Shown here: positions 1 through 14,300 of the stretch, one piece after another
How positions within the stretch are numbered: position 1 is the first letter of the stretch
Layout: every line of letters begins with the position of its first letter
Source of the DNA: Pyrrhosoma nymphula
Taxonomy: Eukaryota; Arthropoda; Insecta; Odonata; Coenagrionidae
Direction: 5' to 3'
Assembly (NCBI GenBank): GCA_963573305.1
Contig: OY754329.1
Coordinates: forward strand, 17,141,200 to 17,205,199
DNA length: 64,000 nucleotides
Made by a program: the position numbers and the translations under genes
The notes under the pieces: model-generated
The model's input: the letters and a program-made list of their open reading frames with translations, nothing else
Database searches by the model: none
Told to the model about the DNA's origin: nothing

Positions 1-1181
1 AGATTCTATTTCCCGTGCAGGCATTGAGACATTCGCACAAGCGTTCATACAATTTGCTGCTTTACACGATACATTTTGCCTCATGTAAGAGTTCACGGAA
101 GAGTTTATACAAACAAATGTACCGTGTAAAACGGCCTTAGTTGGGAAAATGCAAAATACATGACAAGGGACCAACATTTTATCCATTTGTGATGGTGTGA
201 ATATTTACAAAAATGATTCAAATTTTGGTGCTTAATCAAAAATATACGATTTTGAACTACCTATTTTAGCCATTTTTTACTAAGTGCCATATTACAGTCT
301 TGATATATGCATAAAATACGATGAAAGATCATCAGATGGCAGTGATTGAAGCCACAGCCTCCACCTTCCGACTCAAACGGGCAATGGACCGTTGAGAGAG
401 AGAGAGAGATGTGCAAGGGGGAAGGAAGCCCAGATGCAAGGGGAAGTCCCTTTCACTTACTGGGTTTATTCTTGAGTCATTGCCGGCACTCTCTTCATCC
501 CACTAAACACCATTTTCGCTTGTTATGTATACTGTTGGCTGTACATCATTTCTCAAATTCATGCACAAGAGAAGTGATTTTGTCCCAAGCTGTTTTGATA
601 TTCTTCCGTAATATATTGACTGACAGTTTCTCTATATTTGAAGGGCTTTTTAAGTAAAACATCTCACTTTTACAAATTGATGTTATTTCTCTGGGAGTTA
701 GAATCAGGTACCTATGCATTTCAGCCATTCAATTCTTCGCATTTTCTCTCAGGTAACCCTTAAACATGTCAAGTACGAGCATTTCCCTTCCGTGCACCTG
801 GAAGTCCACCCGAGACTACATAAAGCCTATTTGACGTTAATGTGTCATTCATTCATCTAATTTCCCACCCATGAAAGATCATCCCTGATCATAAATTCTC
901 CTTTGATATTGCTTGACGCCTTAATATTACAGAAGGTATCAGTTTTCACCCATCCGCTGTGACTACAACCATTTCAGTGTTTTTAGTTTCCTCATTTCCC
1001 ATTGTTTTAATCGATACTACTTTAGCATCTTAAGTATATATGGTGACATTTTCTGGAATATTAAAAAAAAGAATGGATTTTGAATGGCAGTTCCTATCGG
1101 CCCAAGATGGTACCTGTGATTTTTAATTTAGGGTAGGTGTGGCATTTTTTCCTCGTAAGTGCTGTTCCCAGACATTTCTGC

Positions 1182-1855
1182 AAATGTTTCTGTGAAGGCT
1201 TCCACGGAGTCTTTGGCTTGGAGAGACTTGGTTTTTGGTTCTTCCTCCGTGTCTCTCCATATTCTTCTGGACAATAGTTCGCCGACATTTCAGCTGGCTT
1301 CCAGCTTCCCAAAAAAAATGTTCGGAGGAATTTACCAAATCGAGTGCAGCTGCGGCCATTCCTACATCGGACAGACCTCCAGAGCACTGTAATGCCGGCT
1401 CCAAGAGCATAGGAGGGCCGTGAAAAATGGACAACTCCGCCAGTCGACGGTCGCCGAGCATCAGTGGAAGGAGCCCACCCACAACACTGACGTCAACAAG
1501 GCCAAGTTATTGACAAAAGAATGCCGCTACTTCCCTAGACTTATACGGGAAGTGATTGAAATAGCGAAAACGCCCAATAATTACAACCGAGATAACGACT
1601 ACACTCTCGGGTACTCATGGAAACAAGTCTTCAACAATAGGGACCAATCAGAACACACCTCTGCCCAAAGGCGCAAAAACGGAGGAGGACAAATAGATGG
1701 ATGAAAGACTGCTTCGACACTTCAACGGACGTGAAGAAGCCAGTTGGAACACCAGTGAAATATTGTCTAGGAGAATAAGGATAGACGAGGAGGAAGACCC
1801 AAAAACCAAGTCTCTACAAGCCAAAGACTCAGCGGAAGCCTTCACGGAAACATTT
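1182..1855 (+). mobile_element. Penelope-like element fragment with inverted flanks
   Basis: A ~115-base sequence at 1182-1300 (AAATGTTTCTGTGAAGGCTT) recurs inverted at 1741-1855. Between them lies the GIY-YIG endonuclease C-terminal domain of a PLE. PLEs are known to carry partial terminal repeats in direct or inverted orientation. It lies in the ACOX3 intron after exon 9. Confidence 0.7.
1318..1700 (+). pseudogene. PLE GIY-YIG endonuclease domain remnant
   Basis: Reads GIYQIECSCGHSYIGQTSRA, then a TAA stop, CRLQEHRRAVKNGQLRQSTV, AEH and ECRYFPRLIREVIEIAKTPN. GIY at the start, YIG 10 residues later and the conserved R of LQEHRRA are the GIY-YIG nuclease signature; the Cys pair is typical of the PLE (Uri-like) version. 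The stop makes it a pseudogene. The reverse transcriptase part is missing. Confidence 0.75.
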
Positions 1856-2230
1856 AGTGTTCGTTCACCACTTGGTTCCAGAAGCATGGCACAATGGACC
1901 AACAGGTGCTTAATGGCACTGTCCTGGAAACTCCACCAACACTCTGATACTACTTTGTATTAGAGCCAATTTTAAAAATTACATTTATCTAATAATTGAA
2001 AAACAAAGACGTTCTTACTTAAACTTAATACTAAGCATAAAACTTCAATGGCAGTACCCCTCCTTTCCAAAATTCATATAACCTTTGACAGACAGTCTTT
2101 AGAGTTTACTTAGAAGAAGAAGTCTTTAGAAAGCCTTTAGAATTTTTAAATATTACATGTATATAAAACATTCTAAAGTGAATTTTTTTTACTTTGACTG
2201 GCCTACAAACTGATATGGTTGATGAAATAC

Positions 2231-2351
2231 CTTTTAAATAACCATGGCCTCCACACGCTTCTCTGCACTCTTGAATGGCATCACGAGCCTGCCAGCCAGC
2301 CATAGGCTTCCCTGCACATGAGAGGCCATGTATCTCAAGGCCTGTATCCGC
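2231..2351 (-). CDS. ACOX3: ACOX3 coding exon 9 (catalytic glutamate)
   Basis: Reads ADTGLEIHGLSCAGKPMAGW, then QECREACGGHGYLK. The E of CREACGGHGY is the catalytic base in characterised acyl-CoA oxidases. The donor is GTATTT. The next coding exon is not in the window. Confidence 0.92.
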
Positions 2352-5300
2352 CTGTGGACAAAATATTGGCTGATATTCAGAAAGTTCAAATTAAATTACA
2401 CTCTCAGCTGCATTAATTAGTACCAACATGAATACTCACCATGGTTTGGGGGTCAATATCACCAATCAACCTTTTCAATGTGAATTCAGCCAAATTCTTG
2501 CTGAATGTATCTGTAAATACTTTGTAGATGACAGCTGCTGCCAAATATGGAAGTAATCGCCACCTCTGCAATTATTGAAGTAGCATATTGAAAAAAGAGA
2601 AAGGAAAGGATTACACATTTGTACATTTTTCAAATGCTCCTCCATGTTACAAGCATCATCATTATCACAGTTGTTTCACTGATGCTGATATGCTCTCGGA
2701 CAGTCCCTTCCAAGCTCTTCCCCATTCACCTCGCCATCCTAGGATATTCCTCTCACGCAACACTACTAGAGTTGGGCAACTCTGAAAATTACCTCGGTAA
2801 TTTTCGTAAATTACCACGGTATTTTTTGTAATTTACCGCACCCCTTGAAAATTACTGTAAATTTCTAGATAATTCACCAATGTTAGAGATAATTTTTCAT
2901 ACAGATGAATTCCCAACATTTTCTTTTTAGCCAAGTTCACATTTCCTACGTGTTTAATAAAAAATTGAGGCATGTACAACTCATTTTTGGAATATTTTAC
3001 TTAAATTATAACTTTATGAGAGTAATGCATTAGAATATTCTTCTTGAAAATTTCTCATACTTGGACAAAAGAATGCCAGATTGTGTGTTGCTGCCATAGT
3101 TCTTTTTACAATTTAAAAAATTTCTAATAGATTAATGTTGTATTAGGTATGGTTTAAACATCATTATTCCCTTCCTATTGCTATTGGCTTCCTTATTTAA
3201 CCATACATTTGCTGTTAATTGCTTAAAACTAAAAAATACTGGAATATTACGGTAATTTTCAAAAATTACCGTAATTTACCGTGGTAATTTACCTCAGATG
3301 AAAATTACAGTAATTTTCCCATCTCACACAACACTACCCAATCTCCCCCTTTGAACTCCTCATGAGCACATTCTTTCTACTTTTCCTCACACCATTGAAA
3401 ATCTTCATTCTTTGCCTCCTTCTCCCAGCTTACATTCTCCACTCTGTACCCAAGGAGAACACAAAGTCAGGATGACCTCATGATGGCCTCCAAAATGATA
3501 CGCTGAATTCGCAGACCTCGAAATGACCCTAAGATGAGTTAAAGGTTCCTTTGACCTCAACATGAGGTCGCAGTGACCGAAATTTTGCAATAATCATTTC
3601 CTGCTTAATAATCATTTTTCATTGACATTCAACCTCCCCATATTAATCTGAATATGAATATTCTCCATTTAATTCATTATTTTATTATTTTTCCGCTATA
3701 ATGCTGTACGCATCGTAAACAAATATGTACCTACTTCCAAGTGACTATAGTGACCTTCAAAAGACACCTTACCACTCAATATGACCTCCATCATTTTCTC
3801 TTCCTTCCTTCCTTCAAATTTACCACATCAATTTCCACACCTCTTCTGTCAAATTTAGACATTTTACCTTCATCTTCCACTCTACTCAGCTTGCCTACTC
3901 GATCCTTCTCCAAGCCAACATCTCAAAAGCCTCCTGTCTACATCCATATAGATATTCTACTTCCTCAAAGACTAAGGTTGGAACTAATACCTCATGGACT
4001 TAATAAAAATACCCCACAGCAAAAAGCCTATAATAAAACCAAATTCTGTTTAAAGCTACATTTTAAATGAATTGTGACAAGAATCAAACCTTAGCGCATG
4101 TATTGCATCATCAGCTCGAGGAAAGGTTTGCATTTGAAGATGTTTATTATTAAAATTACTAAATATCTTAGAGTGTAAGTCAAAGTCTTCTTTTCAGCCA
4201 GAAATAAAGACTAAAACCTGTGACTTGGGTAGAAGTCAGAATGAAAAAATGTTTCACTGAAAACTTTACTGTTTATGAAAAAGCACTTTATGTTGTGCAA
4301 TGAAAAAAGCAAACTATTTAAGGCACAATTAAAAATATTTAAACTGAGTGTTTAACCCTAAAAAAAGCCAAACCTCTAAAAATAAATTATTATAAAGATC
4401 TTTAGTTGATACAAAATTGGCCGTATAGATCTCAACAGTGTCAATTGATGCATTTTTTAGTGTTGTTGCGAGATGAGGCAATTATGCATATCATATTTAA
4501 ACAATTGAGGCAGCCATCATCTGTTCCATGTGGAGCTTTTGCTATTGCACCTAGACAGTGGATTAGCGGGTCTTCCGCGCAGGGTCTAACCTCCTCGCCG
4601 GCTCTGCAAGCTATACGCTTATACCCCAGCTCAGAGAAGGCTGCGGGAATAGGGAGAAAAAAAAGGAAGGGTATGGGAAAGGGAAGCTTCCGACCCTAGA
4701 GTCATAAATAGGCTAAGGGGCATGAAACAGAACACAAAACTAAACATTTCTTCCAGGGCGTTTGCTACATTGAATCCTATAAATGAGGAAACAATGGATT
4801 CGCAGCTGGTCGTCCAGGGCCTGGCCAGCCCGAAAAGCTATTGTGTTGACAGCACAACAGCTCGATACAATGGAGGCAAAACAATAGGTTGAAGATTAGA
4901 GGTCATGCGATGTCTACATGAGATACATCAGACAGTACCATGAAAAAAGTTTTGCCCTAGACTGGGAAATCCAAGAGTAAGGAAGCCTATGTTAAGGGTA
5001 ATTGTTAGGTTAATCACACATCGTGACAAATAATCATTCATTAAGATCTATAAAAATATGGTAAGATACATTAAAGTTACATCATTGGTATTCATCCAAA
5101 AATTGAGATTGGAAAGTCACAGTCAAAGGAAAATAAAATGTATTCCCCATTCTACAAGAAATATTCATCAATTAGGCACAGCACAGTTAATCTTAAGACA
5201 ACAAGGATGACTGTAACCATACATGATCCATTTTAGGACATTATGACAAATGTCGCTGATTATTTCAGAGAAAAAAGAAACTATACCTGCAATTGATATT

Positions 5301-8300
5301 CTATCACTGGACTTTCATCCCTAGCGTCACTCCCTGACTTTGCGCTGAACTGCTTTCTCACAGCTGAATATCTCACACCTATGACGACAGCATTAATTAA
5401 ATATGCTACACATATTCCAATTATTCCAACTCGGCCAGATGAAAGGCTACCAAGTGAGGCACCTAGTTAGGAAAAATCACATAGTTTTTTATTCCCTCAA
5501 TCATACTGAGCTCACAGTAATGAACAAACAAATACAATGAGGAACCATTGCATTAAGAATTCCATGCGGAAATAAGCTAAGTAAATGAATCCTTTTGGAA
5601 ATCAAATATTGTGCTCAGCTCAGTTCAACGGAGAAATCCAAGGGCATTCCCACGTATGCCCAAGGTACATTTAAGGGACAAGCTTTTGGACACCAATTTT
5701 GTTTGTCATATCAATTTGTCAATCATGTTTGGCAGGCATGCAGCATAGCAAAATAAAATCATGCATGAGAAATTCTCTGAGCCAAAATACTCTATGAACC
5801 GAAATATCTGGTTCTGAATTTCCACTTTATGAGGAGTCTCTTGTTTACAGATTCTTGGTAGTGTGATGCCAGATGAGACAGAGGCCAGCCAATCATATCA
5901 AACGGTGATTCTTGATTCATCGAGTTAGGTATGTTTTGCCCATCATGACCAGGGGCACCCTTCAGTTTCAGGATGAATTCATTCCTAAGTATGGACTCAG
6001 TCTTTTCAGTTATGCCTTTATCATGCATGAATAATGTAAAAGAACTAAGTTCATAATTACTTAGAATGTCTAAGATTATGTACTATGGGGGAATAAAGTT
6101 TCCCAACAAACAGAACGCTGCCACTATCTCTCTGTAGGAAAATCGCAGGACCTTACCAGAGAGCGAGACAAGGAGCGAAGCCTCGAAGAAAAAGGGAGGA
6201 AAGAGAAAAAATGCAAACTATGGCAAGAACGAGAGAGTTGAATGGAAGGTTTCAAATTCATAAAAGGTTACCTAATGTACCGCCTTTCTTGGGGCTGGGA
6301 ATCCATCACCGATTCGGACGTATAGTCTATCACCTTTCTGTTTGAATTTCCCTCGTCGTGGCCGAGACCTAAGAATAATATACCATCAGAAAGGAAAGTG
6401 GTTTTCCCCCAAGGGCAATAGTGGCAGCACTGCATTTGCTGGTAAACTTTATTCCCCCATAGTGCATCCAGTTAGAGATGGGAGCATGGATATAAAAAGA
6501 AAGCAAAAAAAATAAAGTAGAAGGCCACTAGAGTGAGATCGCACAAAGTCGTAAAACTGCTTGTCATAAGCAGCCCTTCTCATAGTTGACAGGCTATTTT
6601 TGCATCGCTAACCCATTGAATCCTTGTGCCATGTTTGGGAGAAGCTGAAATAATTGGTATTTGAACAAGTTTTTCGTAAATGCATCAAAACACAAAATTG
6701 CAAAGCCTGACGAAGCTGGCAGAATAGCACCACAAACTGTAGCTCAAAAAGTAATTATAATAATAATAAGTAATGAGTGATCTTCTCGGGTTACAGATGA
6801 ATTTCTTCATGTTAAAGAATAAGAGGCAAGAACATTTTATCTTGAGCGAGAGAGTTCTTTGGGGAAAAACTGGTTTTGGCCTGTTAGCTCTTTGGACCCA
6901 ATGGAGGGACAAATCACTTTATCTGTCAACTTGACAGATATGGCAACTTTGTTTCCTGCTATTGTTTGAGTGAGAGGAATATAGCTAGGTGGCAGGACTG
7001 CCTTTTCACGCAGTTCACCAATTTCCAGAGACCTCAGAATGGATGTTTTACATGCATCATGCTAAGCAAAATCGTATCTTCTATTACTCAATCCATCATT
7101 ATTACTGGTCATCAATAATAATTATAGGATTGAATAATACCTCAATTCGATGAGAAGGCAGCCTTACATATGGAAGATGATTTCCATCGAAATCTCTTGG
7201 GTGGTAATATATCAATGTAGGTATGTCTGTACTTGCAGGATGTAAATCATTCTGCCTTCACCTTACTCCAAAATTATCTGTAAACATTTATGATGGAAGT
7301 AAACAGCGAACATTGCAGATTGATAATTGCAACTTCCATTGTTTATGTAAGGCAAAGGCATGATCTTCTTGGGTGACTCCCATATTATTCTTGGTGAATG
7401 AGTTCTGCACTCATGAATGTCATCTTGTTCAGGAATGAACAGTGATGTTTTTTCATCATGGGTGAGAGAATGTCGTCGTCTTTTCTTTGTCAAACTTCTC
7501 ATCACCTTCTGAACGATACATTAATCGACTAAACTTAGACTCTCATCCACTTCAAATATAGAGTCAACACGATTTTATATAGGTACTTACAGAAATATGC
7601 TTTAAGTAAAATTTCCATATAATTGAAAGAAAGTACATATTCGGTATATCGTTATCTGCAAGCAATTAAAAGTGACATTATGGCATCTATCACTTGCTGT
7701 CGCTAAAAAAGGGAACCAATATGCTCACTGATCAGAGAAACACTGCCTCAGCTCTTCCAGGGTTCCTCCGCCAAGACAGACCTCCAAAGTTGGATCTTTG
7801 TGTGCACCAATGGAGTGCACAGTCTCTAGGCATCACAGAATAATTTAGCACCATCATGATGCGAACACTGAAAATCCAGTGTCGGCAGGGCTGGCAGAGT
7901 GCCAATGAACAAGCATGATGTGGTTCACGCTTTACACGACTGCTTCGATTTCATCAAAAATATTCTTATGAGAAAGGTATGAATTCAACGAGAATGGATC
8001 ATTCCAGGTTATAGTACTGCACTGGCGAAAAGGGTTGATTTTAGCTTAATATACCCAATAAAATATTCTCAGAATATTCTCAGAAATAGTCTCATCTGCA
8101 TTGTACACATCCTAAATAGACCCACACAATAAGTTCCAAAAGTAAACTAAAAAATTAAGGAATTGAACACTAATGCTTATGCCAAAATTTTTCCCAATAA
8201 ATAAATTACGTTTGCATCATATCTTTCCAGTAGCAAATTCAGAATTGGCATCCAACCTTCCATGGCTTGGGGACTCACATTTGTACATTCACCACTACAT

Positions 8301-11300
8301 GTTATGATGCAGAGAAATTCCTCTTCTTCCTTTAAACCTCTTTAGCACCCCATCAGTAGCATGAATCTCCTTAGTTCATCCGCTGGGCAAACTCTTCTGC
8401 TTTGACTTTTATCATTGATGGCTTGGGCTGATAGGAACTCCCAATGCATCGCTGCTGGGTAAACCATTAAAATAGCACTGATTCGAAAGTAATATTTTCA
8501 GATGGTTGCAGTTTGTTACTACTCCCCGCAGCTTTTTCTAATTTAAAGGCAGTCAAATTTTTTCTTTGCTTTTTTTTAAATGGTAAACAGGGTTGGTGTT
8601 GTTAAACCATAGTTTTGACCAATTTCCATTTTTTTGTCTTCTTTCTTTCACATTCCTGAATAATTTTGAATTTCTTTGCTAAATCCAAAGACTTTCTTTT
8701 CTTCTCCATCCTAAAACTCAAAATAAAAAACAGCAATCTTCAAAAGTAGACCTGGAGCAAATGTAACTAATAAGTCCGAAGCACTTCCGGCTGCGTTTCT
8801 GGAATGGCATGCAGCAAAAACCCCTCTCCTACTACTCCCCCTCAAAGACCCTGAAGGCCCTACAATGTAACAGGCAAGCCCAAAAGCAAAAACTCGGGAG
8901 TGCGTCCGTTCAAGTTTCATTTGCCTTTCACGTGATAGCTTGTTGCGAATTACAGAAATGTTGCATATTTTTGTCTCCCCCACGATAAATGACATCCCCA
9001 CGTTATGCAATCCGGATGACAATAACAGTGAAACAGACTGGTTATGGCAGTCCAGCAGAAATATCCACTTGTAATAACCAACAGAACTCTGTACACCTTA
9101 AAAATTGTGACCAACAATGGCCAAATAATCACTAGCTATGAAGCCCTCCTCGCTGTAATGGCCTTCTACTGTACATGAGTAGTAACAAGATATATCACAG
9201 TAATGGCATAATTGGTGATCACAGTCAGGTATTAGGGACCAGGCATATCACACCATACCAAAACGCTTGCTGGGGTCCTTAAAGGGGCTGACATAGTTGC
9301 CATTAGGTAATACATCTCCCGTTCTGTTCAGAAGGTTCTCTCTTGGTATTCTGTAGCTCTGGAACATCACGAATCTGAAAATTTAAATATGACAATGGGT
9401 TACCATCATATGATAATTTTACACAGCTCCAATAACTGAATATCTAATTGAAAATAATTTTACTCCTTACCCATTGTCCACTCCATTCAAACCGTTCTTC
9501 TCACCCATGTCACCAACAATTATTCCTGGGTATGTCAGGAGAGTGGAAGGGTGGCGAATGGGGACAACAAAAGCATGCAGTCCGTGATTATCCAGATTCG
9601 CATGTCCCTTATCCATAATCAGTTGAGCAAACACTATGGCATGAGTGCTGCATTTTCCTGTGAATCATATTATCCAAAACCAATGAAAAAATGTTGGATT
9701 GATGTCATAATATTGTCTAATTGAATTGCTACATTTGAACTTGAAGTACACACTTGGTAACATTCTTCCTGCACATTACTTTGAAAATGAAATGATTTCT
9801 TGAAGTTATAAGACATAATTTTACCTCAAGTGATTTGTGTTAAAAATCACATACATACATATATATATATATTGTAACGTAAGTAATGTATGGTCACGGC
9901 CGTTTTCCCGTGCCATTTCAGAAATGCTTTTTTGTTTTTGTCTCCCCCCCACTCCTCTTATTCCCCGGGAAGGTGAGACGACCCACACTCGAGTGATATA
10001 CGCCTTGCTAGGTTGCGAGAGAGTGATATGTGCTTTTGTTATGAATGAATGTGTGGGCGTGAGAGGCGAATGTGACAAGTGTTTTGTAGGAATCTATAAT
10101 GGGCATAAAGGTGGCAAATTTCTTCGTTTCCCTCCCCCATCCCCGCCAGTGTGTGACGTGAATTAACCGGGTACCTGTGCATGGGAGGAGTATAAAAGGC
10201 TCTGCCGAGGCGAACGAAAGGGATTCCTGATTTGTGACCTAGTGCCGCGGACCTTGTTTCTTCTGGCGTGGCCGACCCAGCCGCTTGCACCACAAACCTG
10301 TGGCAAAACCACACCTTTACTACTGTAGCATTGAAAAATGAGTTATCGTTTAAGTAATTCACATTCATTGCATAATGTATTTGGCAACGATGATTAATTA
10401 GATGTCTTACTCTGACAAGGAGCGCCTAAAACGTTGCTGTGATCCATCATTGTTCATATAAATAAGTAACTTTTTCTCGTTGGGACCAAGACCGGAGGTT
10501 TGTAATTTTAAAACTTCGTCAATTTGTAATATCGCATACTGTTACATATACTTGGATACCCTTTTGGTTGGGACCGAAGATTTTGCTTTGTAAAATCAAA
10601 TTTTCGTAATTTCGAGTTTCTACTGTAGCAGGTATAGCTATAATTTGTAAGATGTATGTAGAGTTCACCTGAATACCTATGCATATAAAATGGAATGTTT
10701 CTTAGTACGCCAATGTGTTCACTTTGAATTAGGGAAATCTGATAAGTTGCTCTTTAGTTCATTACAATCGGTGGAAAAATTAAATAAATAATATGACCTT
10801 GGCACATACATACAGCACAAAATCTATAATTGCAATCATAATGTTAACATTTTCTTGAAAATTTTCAGTTGCATTCCACTTTTGAAGCTGGTGAGTCAAA
10901 TTTCCCTGCCGATGACCTACGTATGCCATATTTGGTATGATAGTTCTACTCATCGGTTGATTAAGAGGAAACAAGGAATACATCTCAAGAATGGGACACG
11001 GGTTGGAGTTCAAGAGCTTAAATTTTATCGACAGATCGTACTGGGGAAATAAGAAGTCTCCGTAAATGATGATTTCATTTTGTTCATTAGACCATCAATA
11101 TGGACATCATCCCATACCAATAGGAGCATCGAACGTGAACTACGTACTCCATACATGCATTTAGTATCAAAGATTCTTATCATTTGTAATTTTGGATATA
11201 AAATAATCGTTTAGTTCACAGTTAAGAGCTGTGAATAATGTCAATTTCTAAGGTTATCCTAATCGCAGTTTCAAAATCTTGTCGTCATCGTGAGAAACAT

Positions 11301-14300
11301 ACCTCCACCAGTAACTGTACCTTATCACCTTAATGAAAACTAGATGGTTAAATTCTATCATTGAAGAGATGATGTTCCAATTGTGGTTGGGATAATAATG
11401 AAAAATGTGTGGAATATTGCAAAGATTGTTTTCCTTTCAAAATTTCATAAAACTCCCCGCAAATGAATTTTTGACAAATTTGATGAATGCTCCAAGGGAA
11501 AGATGAACCTTTTCAGATTGGCAGGGAATCTGTTAGTACTTACATGTGAGGTTTAATAGTGCTACCCATTTTTTCTCCATTTCATCATAATAATAATGAC
11601 CCTTAGTTCTGAGCAACAGTTTGCTCGTAAACATAAGGCAACACACACAACCATGCCCTGGGATGTGACAAATCCTCACCAGGCAGGACTCGAACCCACG
11701 ACCTTTGGGTTAGCAGGTGGGTACGTTACGTACCCCGCCGCCACCAAGGCCGGCCAGATTATATCCTACATGACAAATACATTTGTCAAACTGTGAAGCA
11801 TTTTTTGCTTCTATAGACAAACCAACACACCTGAAAGATCACTCTTTCTAATTTGTCCGTGAATTTTAACGACAACTCAGAAGTTAAATTTAACATGGAT
11901 TTATTTAGTAAGTATTAAAGAAAGCCAAAGCTATGGTGTTTATACTGCCTTATTTCCAGTGGCGTATGCAGGATTGACTTTTGGGGGGGTTTTGTCTTCT
12001 GCGGGGGGGGGGTTTTGTCTTCTGCGGTTCATTAATATTTATGTGCATCATCATAAAATGATATTTAGATTATTATTCAATAAAACAATAATTTAATTAA
12101 AATTCTCTTTCCGTTAAGACAATTAAACTATATTTTTCAACCCAATAAGCAAAATTCTAAATGCTAGTTCAGGTAAATGAGCGAAAACGAATTCAGGTAA
12201 ACATGTTTTTGGGGGTTTAAACCCTAAACCCCACCCGTCCATACGCTGCTGCTTATTTCCCCTACTTAGAGCCACAATGGATTAGTCCATTTTTTAGCCA
12301 CCAATTCAATTTTTAAGCATTAAATACAAGTGTTTTTTGCATCTAATTTAATAAAAAAATACAGCAACGTTTCTGCACATAGGTAGTTGCTAACTGAGAA
12401 ATTAGAAAATAACTGCATGAAGGCTTTGATTCCTTTACAGCAGCTTACTGCAGTCAACATTTTTCATGGAAACTCAACAAAATTCCAGCATTTTTCACAT
12501 TATTTTCACGGTACATAGTTTCCAATTCCCAGGTTTTTTCTGCGTGAGTGGCCAATAATTTCATCATTTACCCTCATTGTAAAATCATCCTTACCACTTT
12601 TCCTATAAAAAACAAATGCTTTTGTCTTTGATGCATTTGCTCTCAAATCCATTCTCCCTACTTTGCTTCACAGAAGTTATCCAGGAGCCTCTGTAATTCC
12701 TGTGGGCCTTCAGACAACAACACAGCAAGGTGTTGTAGATGGTTTCCCTAGTCCAAGTATTTCCATAAGAATGATCTGAGGTTATTATGAGCAGGGCTGG
12801 ATTTAGACTTGATAAGGCCCTAAGATATTTGAGATATGGGGCCCTTTTTAAGTCCAGATATTCTATGTCAGTCCGCAAAGACGCACTAAAAAGATTGGGT
12901 GAAGAGTATGGGACTTTCCGGACGTGTGGCATTGGGACAAATAATGCTGCAGTATATTTGAGTATATATGGCAATTGCTCACTCAGATAATTTTTTTTGG
13001 GGGCCCTAAGCTATGTTTACCTTACGTAAATCCTCCACTGATTATGAGTCATGTTTTATGAGTAAAATGTGAGAATTGGGACACTATTTATGACATTTTC
13101 TTTATTTACGAGGGCAAAATAGTGATCATCTATACGTAGTTCAAGAGACCAAGCAAAAAATAAGCAATCTCAAGTCAGAGTTACGTATTATTCAATAGAT
13201 GTGTAAATAAGGCCAATTTAAGGTGGTTTGAGCGAGATAGTTCCCTAGTCATAATGGAGACCATATTCAAATTTTATTTTTTTATTTCAGTGTCTGTAAG
13301 AAATATGAAATAAATATTGTAATATTATTGGCGCAAATACATAGTTATATATGATGACAATTCTCAGTAATTAAATAAATGTCTACATAAGTGTCTAACT
13401 TTACTCATTTTTTCCCACAGTACGGCTGAAAACCCTTCAAAACAGCAGGTTTTTTTGCAATTCTGTAAAAATTACTGCAGTGAGTAATCAATTATTTTTT
13501 ATAAATAGTTGAGAAAACATCAAATCTACACACTGTTAGTTTTTTGATGAAATCTAGGTGTTATAAATTGCTATTTCCCTCAACATTCTCCCTCTGGAGC
13601 GCACAGCCATAATCTATCCCATGTAAACCAGCCTACATTTTCAGGCAAATTGCTCGAAAAGTAGTTCGGCAAGGGGTTGATATTTTGATATCATTGGAGA
13701 GATGAGTTTTTTCTTTAAAATGAGGCCAAATTCATCAAATTCTAGGTGAAGTTAGAATTCGCTCAAACTACCTAAAGATGAGTAAACTATTCACATGGTT
13801 ATGGAGTAAATATAAAACAATGACAGAGAAAAATATTTAAGTTTTCAACTGACCTGCGGGTGGTGCATCACTGTCATGAGGCTCTTGCTGTCCATCAAAA
13901 ATAAATCCTGCATTATGGAAACTTTTTTTTAAAGAGGAAGGGAAGGAGATTGTAGAAAAGGCGTATTTCATCTATGTCTGTTGTGATGGTTTGTATTCTC
14001 CAGTCAACATTCCCAAATGATTTTCCCTCCAAAAAGTTGCATAAGCATTGTCAACCGAGCAAGACTCCTCTGAAATCATGGATCCATAGATTCCATACCT
14101 TTCTTTAAATCCTTGCAGCCACCCTTGAGAACCCGTAAATCCCTCATTTACATTGATTTTGAATTCCAAACTCTTGACCTTTTCCTGAGGAATGGTGCTG
14201 CTTACAGGGATATTTTTTTGACCTCTTCACTTTAAACCACACAAACAGTGATCTTTCCACATCAGTAATCTTCCCTCATAAATATATGTCTTCTCTTATG

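Noticed and set aside
9868..10551. five-base target duplication for the solo LTR
   Set aside because: TATAT against TATAC lies in an AT dinucleotide run and is not informative.
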